Of a DNA stretch of 64,000 nucleotides, positions 26,019 to 34,861 are shown piece by piece (within the stretch, counting starts at the first letter, position 1; each line of letters opens with the position of its first letter). Origin of the DNA: Qipengyuania aquimaris (lineage in GTDB: Bacteria; Pseudomonadota; Alphaproteobacteria; Sphingomonadales; Sphingomonadaceae). The notes beneath the pieces are model-generated. The model did not search any database. It was not told the DNA's origin and saw only the letters and a list, made by a program, of their open reading frames with translations. Both the position numbers and the translations under genes were made by a program. The stretch spans positions 124,001-188,000 of the forward strand of contig NZ_WTYI01000001.1 in NCBI RefSeq assembly GCF_009827445.1, given 5' to 3'.

Positions 26019-27833
26019 TTACAATCCTGCCATTGCGAGCATCGATGAAGCGCCCTGTTCCGCACCATCGGCATTGACGCGGAACATGGCGTAGAATTCG
26101 CGGCCCATGCCCATGTCTGGCGCGGGTTCTTGCGCGGCCTCCCGGCTGTCGAGATCTGCTGTGGTCGACAATGTACCGGTTTCCGCGCAGACCTTTACCA
26201 GATCGCCATCGCGAAGCTTGGCCAGCGGTCCGCCTCCCAGAGCCTCGGGCGTGCAATGGATCGCCGCGGGCACCTTCCCGCTGGCGCCGCTCATCCGGCC
26301 ATCGGTGACGAGGGCCACGCGGTATCCGCGATCCTGCAGGACGCCGAGCGCCGGAGTAAGCTTGTGCAATTCGGGCATGCCGTTTGCGCGTGGCCCCTGG
26401 AAGCGGACCACGACCACCACGTCCTTGTCGAGTTCGCCTTTCTTGAAGGCCTCGTTGACCGAATGCTGGTCTTCGAAAACGCGGCAGGGTGCCTCGATGG
26501 TCCAGCGTTCGCGTTCGACGGCGGAGGACTTGAAGCATGCGCGGCCGAGATTGCCTTCGACGAGGCGCATGCCGCCGTCGGACTGGAAAGGATCGGAGGC
26601 GGGGCGCAGCATTTCCGTGTCTCCGCTCGGGCCCGGATCGCGCCATGTCAGCGCATCGCCATCCATGCCCGGTTCGCGCGAATAGGCCTCGAAACCGACG
26701 TCCCACACCGTCAGGATATCGGGGTGGGCGAGGCCTTCGTCGAGCAACGTGCCGATCACATAGCCCATGCCGCCAGCGTCGTGGAAATGGTTCACGTCGC
26801 CAGAACCGTTGGGATAGACGCGCGCGACCAGCGGTACTGCGCGCGACAGTTCGGCAAGGTCGCTCCAGTCGAAGCGGATGCCTGCGGCCCGCGCCATCGC
26901 GGGGATGTGGATCGCATGGTTGGTTGAGCCGCCTGTCGCGAGGAGGCCGATGGCAGCATTGATGATCGCCTTTTCGTCGACGACGCGGGACAGCGGGCGG
27001 AAGTCGTCCCCTTCCTTGCGGATCGCAGCGAGCCGATGCGTGGCAGAGCGCGTCAGCTCTTGGCGCAGCTTCGCGCCTGGCGGCACGAAAGCCGCGCCCG
27101 GAACGTGCAGGCCCATCATCTCCATCATCATCTGATTGGAATTTGCGGTGCCGTAGAATGTGCATGTGCCGGGCGAATGGTAACTACCCATCTCGCTCGC
27201 CAAGAGTTCGTCGCGCCCGACCTTGCCTTCCGCGTAGAGCTGGCGGGTCCGCTGCTTTTCCTTGTTGGAAATGCCGGTACCCATAGGGCCCGACGGTACG
27301 AAGATCGTCGGCAGGTGGCCGAAGCGCAGGGCGCCCATCAGCAGGCCGGGGACGATCTTGTCGCAAATGCCGAGCAGGGCGACGCCGTCATACATGGCGT
27401 GACTGAGCGCGACGATGGTGCTGAGCGCGATCGTGTCGCGGCTGAAGAGCGACAGTTCCATGCCGTCTTGCCCCTGCGTCACACCATCGCACATGGCCGG
27501 TGTGCCGCCTGCAACTTGAGCTGTCGCGCCGACCTCGCGCGCCCAGATCTTCATCCGCTCTGGATAGCGGTGGTAGGGCTGGTGGGCCGACAGCATGTCG
27601 TTATAGGCGGTCACGATTCCCAGGTTCGGACCTTGCGCCGCCTTGATCGCGTTCTGGTCGTCCTCTGCCCCGGCAAAGGCATGGGCGAGGTTCGAGCAGG
27701 AGAGCGAATGGCGATCGACCTGGCGTTCGCCCTCGCGGTCCATCAGGTCCAGATAGGCGGAACGGCTGTCGCGCGAATTGGCAATCACGCGCTCCGTAAC
27801 CCGGGCAATTGTATCGTTGAGCGGTTTAGTCAT
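26019..27833 (-). CDS. edd: Phosphogluconate dehydratase Edd
   Basis: A 604-residue IlvD/Edd-family dehydratase that turns 6-phosphogluconate into KDPG. Iron-sulfur cluster cysteines are visible in PAMCDGVTQG and GICDKIVPG, with a third expected in the TCTFYGTANSN segment. Length is normal. The ATG at 27833 overlaps the zwf stop by eight bases; an upstream in-frame start lies inside zwf and is not conserved. Confidence 0.97.
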   Translation of the reverse strand: MTKPLNDTIARVTERVIANSRDSRSAYLDLMDREGERQVDRHSLSCSNLAHAFAGAEDDQNAIKAAQGPNLGIVTAYNDMLSAHQPYHRYPERMKIWAREVGATAQVAGGTPAMCDGVTQGQDGMELSLFSRDTIALSTIVALSHAMYDGVALLGICDKIVPGLLMGALRFGHLPTIFVPSGPMGTGISNKEKQRTRQLYAEGKVGRDELLASEMGSYHSPGTCTFYGTANSNQMMMEMMGLHVPGAAFVPPGAKLRQELTRSATHRLAAIRKEGDDFRPLSRVVDEKAIINAAIGLLATGGSTNHAIHIPAMARAAGIRFDWSDLAELSRAVPLVARVYPNGSGDVNHFHDAGGMGYVIGTLLDEGLAHPDILTVWDVGFEAYSREPGMDGDALTWRDPGPSGDTEMLRPASDPFQSDGGMRLVEGNLGRACFKSSAVERERWTIEAPCRVFEDQHSVNEAFKKGELDKDVVVVVRFQGPRANGMPELHKLTPALGVLQDRGYRVALVTDGRMSGASGKVPAAIHCTPEALGGGPLAKLRDGDLVKVCAETGTLSTTADLDSREAAQEPAPDMGMGREFYAMFRVNADGAEQGASSMLAMAGL

Positions 27834-29274
27834 CGTGCCAGGTAACCCCGTCGCGTTCGGCAAGCGCGATGGCCGCGCTGGGCCCCCAAGATCCCGATGC
27901 ATAGGTCTTGGGTTTCATTTCATTCTCCGCCCAGAGCGCACGGATCTGGTCGATCCACTCCCATTGGGCTTCCACTTCGTCGCGGCGCACGAACAGCGTC
28001 TGGTCGCCTTCGATCAGGTCAAGCAGCAGGCGTTCGTAAGCGATCCGGCGCACGGTGTCCGAAAAGGCGTCCGGCATTGCGATGTCGAGCGGTACGGGGC
28101 GCAGGCGCAAACCTTCGCGGCCCAGGCCCGGCACTTTGGCCATCATCGAAAGCTGGATGTTTTCCTTCGGCTGGATCTCGATGACGAGGCGATTGGGCTG
28201 CGTTACCGCGCCGCGCCCTTCGAAGATGGAGTGCGGGATACAGCGGAACTGGATCACGATCTCGGTCACACGCTCTGGCAGGCGCTTGCCATGCCTGAGG
28301 TAGAAGGGAACGCCGCGCCAGCGCCAGTTGTCGACATGCGCCTTGACCGCGACGAAGGTTTCCGTGTCGCTGTCCTTGCCCAGTTCCTCGTCGTATCCGG
28401 GCACTGCCTCGCCAATGACGGCTCCGGCACGATACTGGCCGGTCACCACTTCGGCCTTGGACACTTCCCGCAGCGCTCGCAGGACTTTGACCTTTTCATC
28501 GCGCACGGAGGTTGCATCGAAGCTCGTCGGCGGTTCCATCGCGACCAGCGCCAGCAGTTGCAGCATGTGGTTCTGGACCATGTCGCGAAGCGCACCGCTG
28601 TCGTCGTAATAGGCGACGCGCGATTCCAGGCCGACCGTTTCCGCGACGGTGATCTGGACATGCTCGATGTAGTTGGAGTTCCAGACCGGCTCGAACAGGA
28701 TGTTGGCAAAGCGCAGCGCCAGCAGGTTCTGGACGGTCTCCTTGCCGAGATAGTGGTCGATGCGGAAAATGCGGTGTTCGGGAAAGGCCTTGGCGACCGC
28801 ATCGTTGATTTCGCAGCTGCTATCGAAATCGGTGCCGAGCGGCTTTTCCAGCGCGATGCGCGCATTGCCGCGGGTCAGCCCCACGCGCTCCAATCCGCTG
28901 ATGGTCGGTTCGAACAGGCTCGGCGCGGTCGACAGGAAGATCGCTAGCCCATCGTAATCGCCGACCTGTTCCGCCAGCTTGTCATAGCCTTCCGGGGTGG
29001 TCGCATCGACGGGCACATAGCTGATGCGGTTGAGGAAATCGGCCATCCCGCCCCGGCGGTGCTTGGGAAGATATTTCTCCAGCGCTTCCCGCGCGAAGTT
29101 GCGGAATTCGTGCGTGCTCATTTCGGACCGGGCGGTGCAAACGATCCGCAGGTCCTGGTCGAGCAGGCCATCGGAATTGAGCGCGCAGAGCGAAGGCAGG
29201 AGCATCCGCTGCGACAGGTCGCCGGTGGCTCCGAACAGGAGGAGGCGATCGGCGGTGAAGGCTAGCTCTGGCAT
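27826..29274 (-). CDS. zwf: Glucose-6-phosphate 1-dehydrogenase Zwf
   Basis: A 482-residue enzyme that oxidises glucose 6-phosphate to 6-phosphogluconolactone with NADP+ or NAD+. The nucleotide motif LFGATGDLSQR and the active-site RIDHYLGKE are intact. It is the first gene of the operon. The ATG at 29274 was taken because it begins the conserved N-terminus. A lactonase gene (pgl) is not part of the operon, so the next step must be done by an unlinked enzyme or spontaneously. Confidence 0.97.
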   Translation of the reverse strand: MPELAFTADRLLLFGATGDLSQRMLLPSLCALNSDGLLDQDLRIVCTARSEMSTHEFRNFAREALEKYLPKHRRGGMADFLNRISYVPVDATTPEGYDKLAEQVGDYDGLAIFLSTAPSLFEPTISGLERVGLTRGNARIALEKPLGTDFDSSCEINDAVAKAFPEHRIFRIDHYLGKETVQNLLALRFANILFEPVWNSNYIEHVQITVAETVGLESRVAYYDDSGALRDMVQNHMLQLLALVAMEPPTSFDATSVRDEKVKVLRALREVSKAEVVTGQYRAGAVIGEAVPGYDEELGKDSDTETFVAVKAHVDNWRWRGVPFYLRHGKRLPERVTEIVIQFRCIPHSIFEGRGAVTQPNRLVIEIQPKENIQLSMMAKVPGLGREGLRLRPVPLDIAMPDAFSDTVRRIAYERLLLDLIEGDQTLFVRRDEVEAQWEWIDQIRALWAENEMKPKTYASGSWGPSAAIALAERDGVTWHDD

Positions 29275-29357
29275 GTACCGTCCATTGGCGGCTGTTCTCC
29301 CCTTTATCACCTAGTCGCCTATCAGGGCACGCGTTTGCGCGCCAGACAGGTGCATTC

Positions 29358-30164
29358 CTATTCTTCGTCGACCCGCACAACGCTGACCGAACTGCGCTTG
29401 AAGTCGCTCATGCCAAAGGTGGTCAGAAAGCTGACGTCTGCCGCATCGCGGCCGATGCCAATCTTCACCGTTTCGGCTGGGTCGGCCATTCCGGTTGGGT
29501 CCACCAGCTGCCAGCTTCCTCCTCCGTGCAGCTCGGGATCTTCCAAAAACACCTCGGCGACTGCGTGGAAATCCTGCGGATCGACACCAGGCGCGTAGCA
29601 GGCGACGTAACGCGCAGGGATCGTGCTCGCCCGCGCCATCACGATCATCGTGTGTGCATAGTCGCGGCAGATGCCCCGCCGCTCGACAAAGCTGTCGAGC
29701 GCAGTGGTTTGCGGTCCAGAAGCTCCGGGGGAATAGGTGAAATTGGATGCGATCCAATCGCGGATTGCGGCAACGCGGGCGCCGCCGCTCGTGTGGCCGA
29801 ACTCATCTTCAACGAAGGTCTGGAACCGGTCGCTAGGGCAATAGCGGCTGTCAAAGAGATATTCGACTGCCTCGCCGGGAAGTTGGTGTGGGGGGAGGGC
29901 GGCGCGCCCCTCTACCTCGGATACCTGCCGCATAATGTCCACTTCGGCATGGTAATCAACTTCGAACAGGCCTTCCGCGCGTATCCAGATACGTTCGCCG
30001 ATGTCGTCCTGCGCTGCGACACGAGCCTGGTGGATGGCCGGGCTCAGCTTGGTGCCTTGGGAAAGGATACGCTGCTCCGGTATCGCTGCGGCCTCGAACT
30101 GGAGCAAAACATCGGTCTCGCATTCCAGAAAAAAGGCGAAGCTGCTTTCGATCCTTACGGGCAT
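29358..30164 (-). CDS. Transglutaminase-like cysteine protease family protein
   Basis: A 268-residue protein with an N-terminal beta domain and a transglutaminase-like core. The catalytic triad is visible as Cys in RRGICRDYAHT, His in DFHAVAEVF and Asp in LVDPTG. Bacterial members are mostly peptidases or amidases; some occur with alpha-E and circularly permuted ATP-grasp proteins, which are not present here. The ATG at 30164 was preferred to a TTG at 30191. The substrate is unknown. Confidence 0.85.
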   Translation of the reverse strand: MPVRIESSFAFFLECETDVLLQFEAAAIPEQRILSQGTKLSPAIHQARVAAQDDIGERIWIRAEGLFEVDYHAEVDIMRQVSEVEGRAALPPHQLPGEAVEYLFDSRYCPSDRFQTFVEDEFGHTSGGARVAAIRDWIASNFTYSPGASGPQTTALDSFVERRGICRDYAHTMIVMARASTIPARYVACYAPGVDPQDFHAVAEVFLEDPELHGGGSWQLVDPTGMADPAETVKIGIGRDAADVSFLTTFGMSDFKRSSVSVVRVDEE

Positions 30165-30249
30165 GAGGTGGCAACGCAGCGGGACCGACAATGTTTCGGC
30201 AGAAGTGTACGGCCATAGGGTCTACGACGAGAAAGTGTGCCCAAAACGA

Positions 30250-30275
30250 GAAAGGGCCCCTTGCGGAGCCCTTTC
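30250..30275 (-). terminator. Strong hairpin terminator after the microprotein gene
   Basis: GAAAGGGCCCC (30250-30260) pairs with GGAGCCCTTTC (30265-30275), with one mismatch and a four-base loop. On the minus strand it is followed by TCGTTTTGG. It lies 25 bases beyond the stop of the 15-residue ORF and separates it from the transglutaminase gene. Confidence 0.7.
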
Positions 30276-30299
30276 AAAATTCATTTTGGTTGCGACGGA

Positions 30300-30347
30300 T
30301 TAGCCGCGCTTTTTCTGGCCCATAAGCCAGCCCCAGAAACTCCACAT
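30300..30347 (-). CDS. Tryptophan-rich 15-residue microprotein
   Basis: The ORF reads MWSFWGWLMGQKKRG and stop. It has a consensus ribosome site, AGGAGG, six bases before the ATG, and a strong terminator 25 bases after the stop, so it looks like a complete small transcription unit. The first ten residues are hydrophobic with three Trp and one Phe; the end is basic. That suits a membrane-surface peptide, or less likely a Trp-sensing leader. No Trp biosynthesis gene follows. Two TTAACTATGT direct repeats lie just upstream. It is too short for database support, so its status rests on the signals around it. Confidence 0.55.
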   Translation of the reverse strand: MWSFWGWLMGQKKRG

Positions 30348-30385
30348 GGTTTGCCTCCTGTTGTGGTTCAACAGTTAGCAATCCA

Positions 30386-30419
30386 TTAACTATGTCTGTT
30401 TGTAAAGCCTTAACTATGT
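30386..30419. repeat. Two direct copies of TTAACTATGT upstream of the microprotein
   Basis: Copies are at 30386-30395 and 30410-30419, spaced 24 bases start to start, in an AT-rich stretch. The second overlaps the last codons of the EAL gene. Both lie upstream of the microprotein on its strand and could be regulator sites or promoter parts. Confidence 0.4.
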
Positions 30420-32750
30420 TCCGGTTTCAGATCTTTCGTAAGATTCCTTGAATTCCAGTAGGTTAGTCAAAGAGAGCGGGCGAGCCAATGCATAGCCCTG
30501 AACGTAGCGGCAGCCGATTTCGTTAAGGATTTGAAGGGTTTTGTCGTCCTCGGCCCCTTCGGCAACCACGGTGATTCGCGCGGCCTTGCCCATGTCTACA
30601 ATACTCGATGCGATCGCCCTGGCTTTCGTACTTCTTGCAATACTGTCCACGAATAGCCGATCGATTTTCAATTCATCGAACGGGAGACCGAAGAAGGTTT
30701 CGAAATTTGCCGCGCCTACGCCGAAGTCGTCCATGGAAATCTTCACGCCCAGCGACTTCAATTCTTCAAGGATACTGGCTGCTCTTTCGAGGTCGCCGAT
30801 CCGCGCGGTTTCGGTAATCTCGAGAATCAGGGCTCGCGGATCGAAGCCGGTCGCCTGCAAGGTGTTCCGCACGATGCCGACGATACGCATATCATTGAGC
30901 AGGGTGGCGGAAATATTGACCGACATGGATACGGTCGATCCGCGGAAATGCATCAAGCGGCCAGCATTACAAGCGGTCTGCAGCACATAACGGGTCAAAT
31001 GCTCCATCCGCCCGGCCTTTTCACACTGGGCGATGAATTTGATCGGCGAGATGAAGCCGCGCTCCGGGTCGTGCCAGCGAACCAACGCTTCGACTCCAGT
31101 CAACGAGCCGGAGAACATGTCGATCTTCGGCTGGTACACGCAATAGATTTCGCCCGCTTCCATGGCCGCATCGATGCGTGCACGCAGTGAGATATCCCAC
31201 AGTTCATCGTGGCGGGAGGCGGCCTTGGCGATCTTGATCGGTTCGTGAGCTTCCGAGGTTTCTTCCGCAACTGCGGCTGCTGCCGCTACCGAGTTGCGAC
31301 CGCTTTCGGCAATCGCGGCGACACCGAAGGTGATCCCCACATCGACACTTTCCGTGCCCACTACGATCGGCGCGGCAAAGATTGCGCGCAGGCCTTCGAG
31401 ATGTTCGATCAACCTCGCCGTTTCGGCCTCTGTCGTGTACCAGGCAAGGAAATGGCCATCGATATAGACGGCCAGATCGCGATCCGCGGCCCGCAAGCGG
31501 TCTACCAGGCGCAAGATGTAGCTGGAGCGTTCCGCAGATCCGAGGGTCTTGAGAACCTGCTCCAGTCCCTGGAGTCTTGCTACGACGATGTGACCCGATT
31601 TTAGCAGGTTTTGCGATACGGCACGTTCGAGCACGCGCAGCTTTTCCAGGCCCGTTTCGTTATCTATGTTTGCAACGCGAAGTCGCCACCGCGCACGCGA
31701 CCGCTGTAGGCCATACACTAGCAATAGCATCGCCGCGTAAGCGAGCTCCGTGCGTACACCCAAATACGCGCCCGCAAAGAGGCAGCCCGGAAGAGCCAGC
31801 GCGATGGCGCCGTATGCCAGGCGTCGTGCGCTCTTGGTGCGTGTGAGCAGGATTGCCGCAGCCAGCGCTGCAACAAAGGCCAGCGTCAGTTCCAGTCCGG
31901 CTAGAAATCCGCTGCGACCAGACTTGAAGGTCTCTGCCGCATAGATCGAAGGATAGCTTTGCGGCGGGTTGTATCGGCCTGGTATCGAGAGGTCGAGCGT
32001 CGATAGCGATGCAGAGGGGCCGATGACGACCGATTTGCCAGTGAGATCGGGCTCTTTCGCTCCTGCATCCACTAATTGCTGAAGGCTGTACGCCGGAATG
32101 GAATCCGGGTCGAAACCGTAGTCGATGAGGATCTTGTCCCTGGGATATTCATCGACGCCGGCCAGGGCAGCAGAGAACAGCGGCGTGCTGGCATAGGCCT
32201 CATGCGTCAGGCGCCTTTCCCAGGCATAACCCAGCCAGTTGGCCCACCGCTCAGTGGCTACGCGACCGCCCGGACCTTCGAAAATCGCATCGGAACGCGC
32301 CAGTTCTTCCTTGCCGTCGAGCGACGGTTTGATCTGGTCCACCAAGCTGAGGTCGGTGCCAAATGCCTTGATTGCGCTGGCCAGTTCGGCGTCTGCCGAT
32401 GCATCATCACCCTTGGTCAGAACGAAATCGATATATACTTTCGATGCCCCGGCTTGCCTGATTTCATCCAGGGCCCTTGCGAGTTGCCTGCGTTCTGCCG
32501 ACCGCGAAGGCCCCTCGACATCGAGGCTCGACCCGACAAAAACGATCTCGCCGGAAGGTTGCTGATTGGCGACGCGTGACTGGATCAGCCAGAGAAAGTT
32601 GTCGACCGGCTCCAGCATAAGCATCGCAAGCATGACGAACGCCACCGCACCTGACCAAAGCAGGTGTTGCAAGCGCTTCAGAAGGCCTGACGAACGGGGC
32701 TTCCGTTCGCGGTGTTCGGGCGCTGGGGCGAGGGCGGTTTTCTCGTCCAT
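30414..32750 (-). CDS. CHASE2 - degenerate GGDEF - EAL cyclic-di-GMP phosphodiesterase
   Basis: A 778-residue membrane signalling protein. In order: a membrane helix (about 30-50), an external CHASE2 sensor (about 55-270), three membrane helices (about 285-360), a GGDEF domain (about 370-500) and an EAL domain (about 520-770). The GGDEF signature is replaced by IDGHF, so no cyclase activity is expected. EAL residues look complete: EALVRW, VNIS, EITE, MDDFG, LKID, AEGAE and VQGY. It should therefore break down cyclic di-GMP in response to an external signal and so affect motility or biofilm. It stands alone, with a 250-base gap upstream. Confidence 0.9.
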   Translation of the reverse strand: MDEKTALAPAPEHRERKPRSSGLLKRLQHLLWSGAVAFVMLAMLMLEPVDNFLWLIQSRVANQQPSGEIVFVGSSLDVEGPSRSAERRQLARALDEIRQAGASKVYIDFVLTKGDDASADAELASAIKAFGTDLSLVDQIKPSLDGKEELARSDAIFEGPGGRVATERWANWLGYAWERRLTHEAYASTPLFSAALAGVDEYPRDKILIDYGFDPDSIPAYSLQQLVDAGAKEPDLTGKSVVIGPSASLSTLDLSIPGRYNPPQSYPSIYAAETFKSGRSGFLAGLELTLAFVAALAAAILLTRTKSARRLAYGAIALALPGCLFAGAYLGVRTELAYAAMLLLVYGLQRSRARWRLRVANIDNETGLEKLRVLERAVSQNLLKSGHIVVARLQGLEQVLKTLGSAERSSYILRLVDRLRAADRDLAVYIDGHFLAWYTTEAETARLIEHLEGLRAIFAAPIVVGTESVDVGITFGVAAIAESGRNSVAAAAAVAEETSEAHEPIKIAKAASRHDELWDISLRARIDAAMEAGEIYCVYQPKIDMFSGSLTGVEALVRWHDPERGFISPIKFIAQCEKAGRMEHLTRYVLQTACNAGRLMHFRGSTVSMSVNISATLLNDMRIVGIVRNTLQATGFDPRALILEITETARIGDLERAASILEELKSLGVKISMDDFGVGAANFETFFGLPFDELKIDRLFVDSIARSTKARAIASSIVDMGKAARITVVAEGAEDDKTLQILNEIGCRYVQGYALARPLSLTNLLEFKESYERSETGT

Positions 32751-33000
32751 CGCCTGCCCCTATGGCGCGATTAATCTTAAGAATGTTTCAACGTCACAGC
32801 GGATTTCTGCGGGTGACGCAGGGAAACTGCCCGTTTCGATGGTTAAGACCGCTTAAGGGGCTAGCGTTAACGAATGCGCCGCTTGCCAGCCTGAGCGTCA
32901 CGCGCGCGAGTTAAAAAAGTTACGCAAATCCGGTGGTTTGCAATGGAATCTGTCGGGCGGCTAAAATCTTAAATTCCGGCACTCAAGCGCGGCGCGGGAT
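32751..33000. other. Largest intergenic gap, 250 bases
   Basis: This lies between the EAL gene start and the rimO stop, both on the minus strand. It is richer in A and T than its surroundings, with several TTAA words, including TTAA-N6-TTAA at 32843-32856, and a GTTAAAAAAGTTA run near 32911. It probably contains the EAL promoter and the end of the rimO transcript. I see no ORF with a ribosome site and no structured RNA that I can name. Confidence 0.4.
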
Positions 33001-34374
33001 TTACGAAATGACGCCGAAAAGATCGTGCTCGTCCGCATCCTCGATTTTTGCGGATACGATTGCGCCGGGCGCCAGGTTCTGCGGGACATTGCGCAGATAG
33101 ACCGCGCCATCGATTTCCGGAGCATCGGCTTGGCTGCGACCGGTTGCTCCGACATCGCCGTCTTCGTCGGGCAAGCCCACCTCATCGATGATGACTGGAA
33201 GCGTGCGCCCGACCTTGGCCTGGAGCTTTTCCGCACTGATGCGGGCGGTCACTTCCATGATCCGCGCATAACGCTCTTCTTTCACTTCCTCGGGCACGGG
33301 GTCGGGGAGGGCATTGGCCTGCGCACCTTCCACCGGTTCGAAACGAAACGCCCCGACACGGTCGAGCTGCGCCTCTTCGAGCCAGTCCAGCAGGTACTGG
33401 AAATCCTCCTCGGTCTCGCCGGGGAAGCCCACGACGAAGCTGGAACGCACCGCGATGTCGGGACAGATCGAACGCCAGTTCTTCAAGCGATCAAGTACCT
33501 TCGCCTCATTCGCCGGCCGCTTCATGGCGCGTAGCACCTTCGGGCTCGCGTGCTGGAAGGGAATGTCGAGATAGGGCGTCAAAAGCCCCTCGGCCATCAG
33601 CGGGATGACCGCGTCGACGTGCGGGTAGGGGTAGACGTAGTGCAAGCGGACCCACGGGGGCATCCCGCCGCCGATATCGAGCTTGCCGAGTTCGCGCGCC
33701 AGGTCGGTCATGTGCGCACGGACGGGATTGCCCTTCCACTGGCGCTCTTCATGGCGTGTGTCGACGCCATAGGCAGAGGTGTCCTGGCTTATGACCAGCA
33801 GTTCCTTCGTGCCCGCTGCAACCAGCTTTTCGGCTTCGCGCAGCACGGCATCGATCCGGCGGCTGGCCAGCTTTCCGCGCAGATCCGGGATGATGCAGAA
33901 GGCGCAGGAGTGGTTGCAGCCCTCGGAGATCTTCAGATAGCTGTAATGGCGCGGCGTAAGTTTGACATCGGGCTGCGGGATCAGGTCGACGAACGGCCCC
34001 TGGCTCGGCGGTGCGTGTTCGTGCACGGCCTCGACGACCTGCTCGTACTGGTGCGCGCCGGTTACGGCGAGCACACTGGGATGTGCAGCGCGGATGACAT
34101 CGGCTTCTTCGCCCATGCATCCGGTCACGATCACGCGGCCATTCTCGGAAATTGCTTCGCCAATGGCCTGCAGGCTCTCTTCCTTGGCGCTGTCGAGGAA
34201 GCCGCAGGTGTTCACCAGCACCACGTCGGCGCCGGCGTAATCGGGGCTCATTGCATAGCCGTCGGCGCGCAGGCGCGTGAGGATGCGCTCGCTGTCGACA
34301 AGGGCCTTGGGACATCCGAGGGAAACCATGCCGACCTTTTTCTGGTCGGGGATCGAAGAAGTTGTGCTGGTCAT
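33001..34374 (-). CDS. rimO: Ribosomal protein S12 methylthiotransferase RimO
   Basis: A 457-residue radical-SAM enzyme that methylthiolates the conserved aspartate of ribosomal protein S12. In order: the UPF0004 domain ([13 protein letters not shown] with its cluster cysteines, VNTCGF, VTGCMG), the radical SAM domain with [11 protein letters not shown], and a C-terminal TRAM domain (about residues 390-455). The ATG at 34374 gives the standard N-terminus; the longer frame is not conserved. Confidence 0.95.
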   Translation of the reverse strand: MTSTTSSIPDQKKVGMVSLGCPKALVDSERILTRLRADGYAMSPDYAGADVVLVNTCGFLDSAKEESLQAIGEAISENGRVIVTGCMGEEADVIRAAHPSVLAVTGAHQYEQVVEAVHEHAPPSQGPFVDLIPQPDVKLTPRHYSYLKISEGCNHSCAFCIIPDLRGKLASRRIDAVLREAEKLVAAGTKELLVISQDTSAYGVDTRHEERQWKGNPVRAHMTDLARELGKLDIGGGMPPWVRLHYVYPYPHVDAVIPLMAEGLLTPYLDIPFQHASPKVLRAMKRPANEAKVLDRLKNWRSICPDIAVRSSFVVGFPGETEEDFQYLLDWLEEAQLDRVGAFRFEPVEGAQANALPDPVPEEVKEERYARIMEVTARISAEKLQAKVGRTLPVIIDEVGLPDEDGDVGATGRSQADAPEIDGAVYLRNVPQNLAPGAIVSAKIEDADEHDLFGVIS

Positions 34375-34450
34375 GATTGGGCGCGCCTCTACACCCGATT
34401 GAGATATTGCGCTAGCTTGCTGTGGGGCAGGGTCCCGACGGGAGGTAAAG

Positions 34451-34861
34451 ATGAATATCTTCGACGTGAACTGGCTGGCCGTGGTGCTGGCGGCGCTGGC
34501 GGGATTTGTCGTCGGCGGAATCTGGTACGGGCCGATCATGGGCAAGACCTGGATGGGCGCGCTCGGTAAGACCGAAGAAGATCTGAAGAATGTCAATCCG
34601 GCCAAGCTTTACGGGGCGACTTTCCTGCTGGCGCTGCTGGCCAGCTGGACGCTGGCTCACACCTTCGCGACCTACGCGACCGAGCTCTCGTTCCTGGTGA
34701 AGGTGCTCACCGCGTTCGGGGTCGCGCTCGGATTTATCCTTCCGGCGCTGTGGACCAATTACCTGTTCCAGGATGCGAAAAAGCCGCTCTACTGGATCGA
34801 TGGCGGATACTGGTTGTTGTTCTACACGGCGATGGGTGTGGTGCACGCAGCCTTGGGCTGA
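34451..34861 (+). CDS. DUF1761 membrane protein
   Basis: A 136-residue protein with four membrane helices and the DUF1761 pattern near the N-terminus ([21 protein letters not shown] in part, then MGKTW) and [15 protein letters not shown] at the end. The ATG has GGGAGG upstream. The function of the family is unknown. It is divergent from rimO and its stop abuts the stop of the channel gene in TGATCA. Confidence 0.82.
   Translation: MNIFDVNWLAVVLAALAGFVVGGIWYGPIMGKTWMGALGKTEEDLKNVNPAKLYGATFLLALLASWTLAHTFATYATELSFLVKVLTAFGVALGFILPALWTNYLFQDAKKPLYWIDGGYWLLFYTAMGVVHAALG

Noticed and set aside
30300..30347. A tryptophan attenuator leader (three Trp codons followed by a terminator)
   Set aside because: No alternative antiterminator pairing is evident and the next gene is a transglutaminase-like protein, not a Trp gene; kept only as a minor alternative.
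32843..32856. TTAA-N6-TTAA in the 250-base gap upstream of the EAL gene, as a CtrA box
   Set aside because: The spacer is six, not the seven required by the CtrA consensus, and there is no other support.
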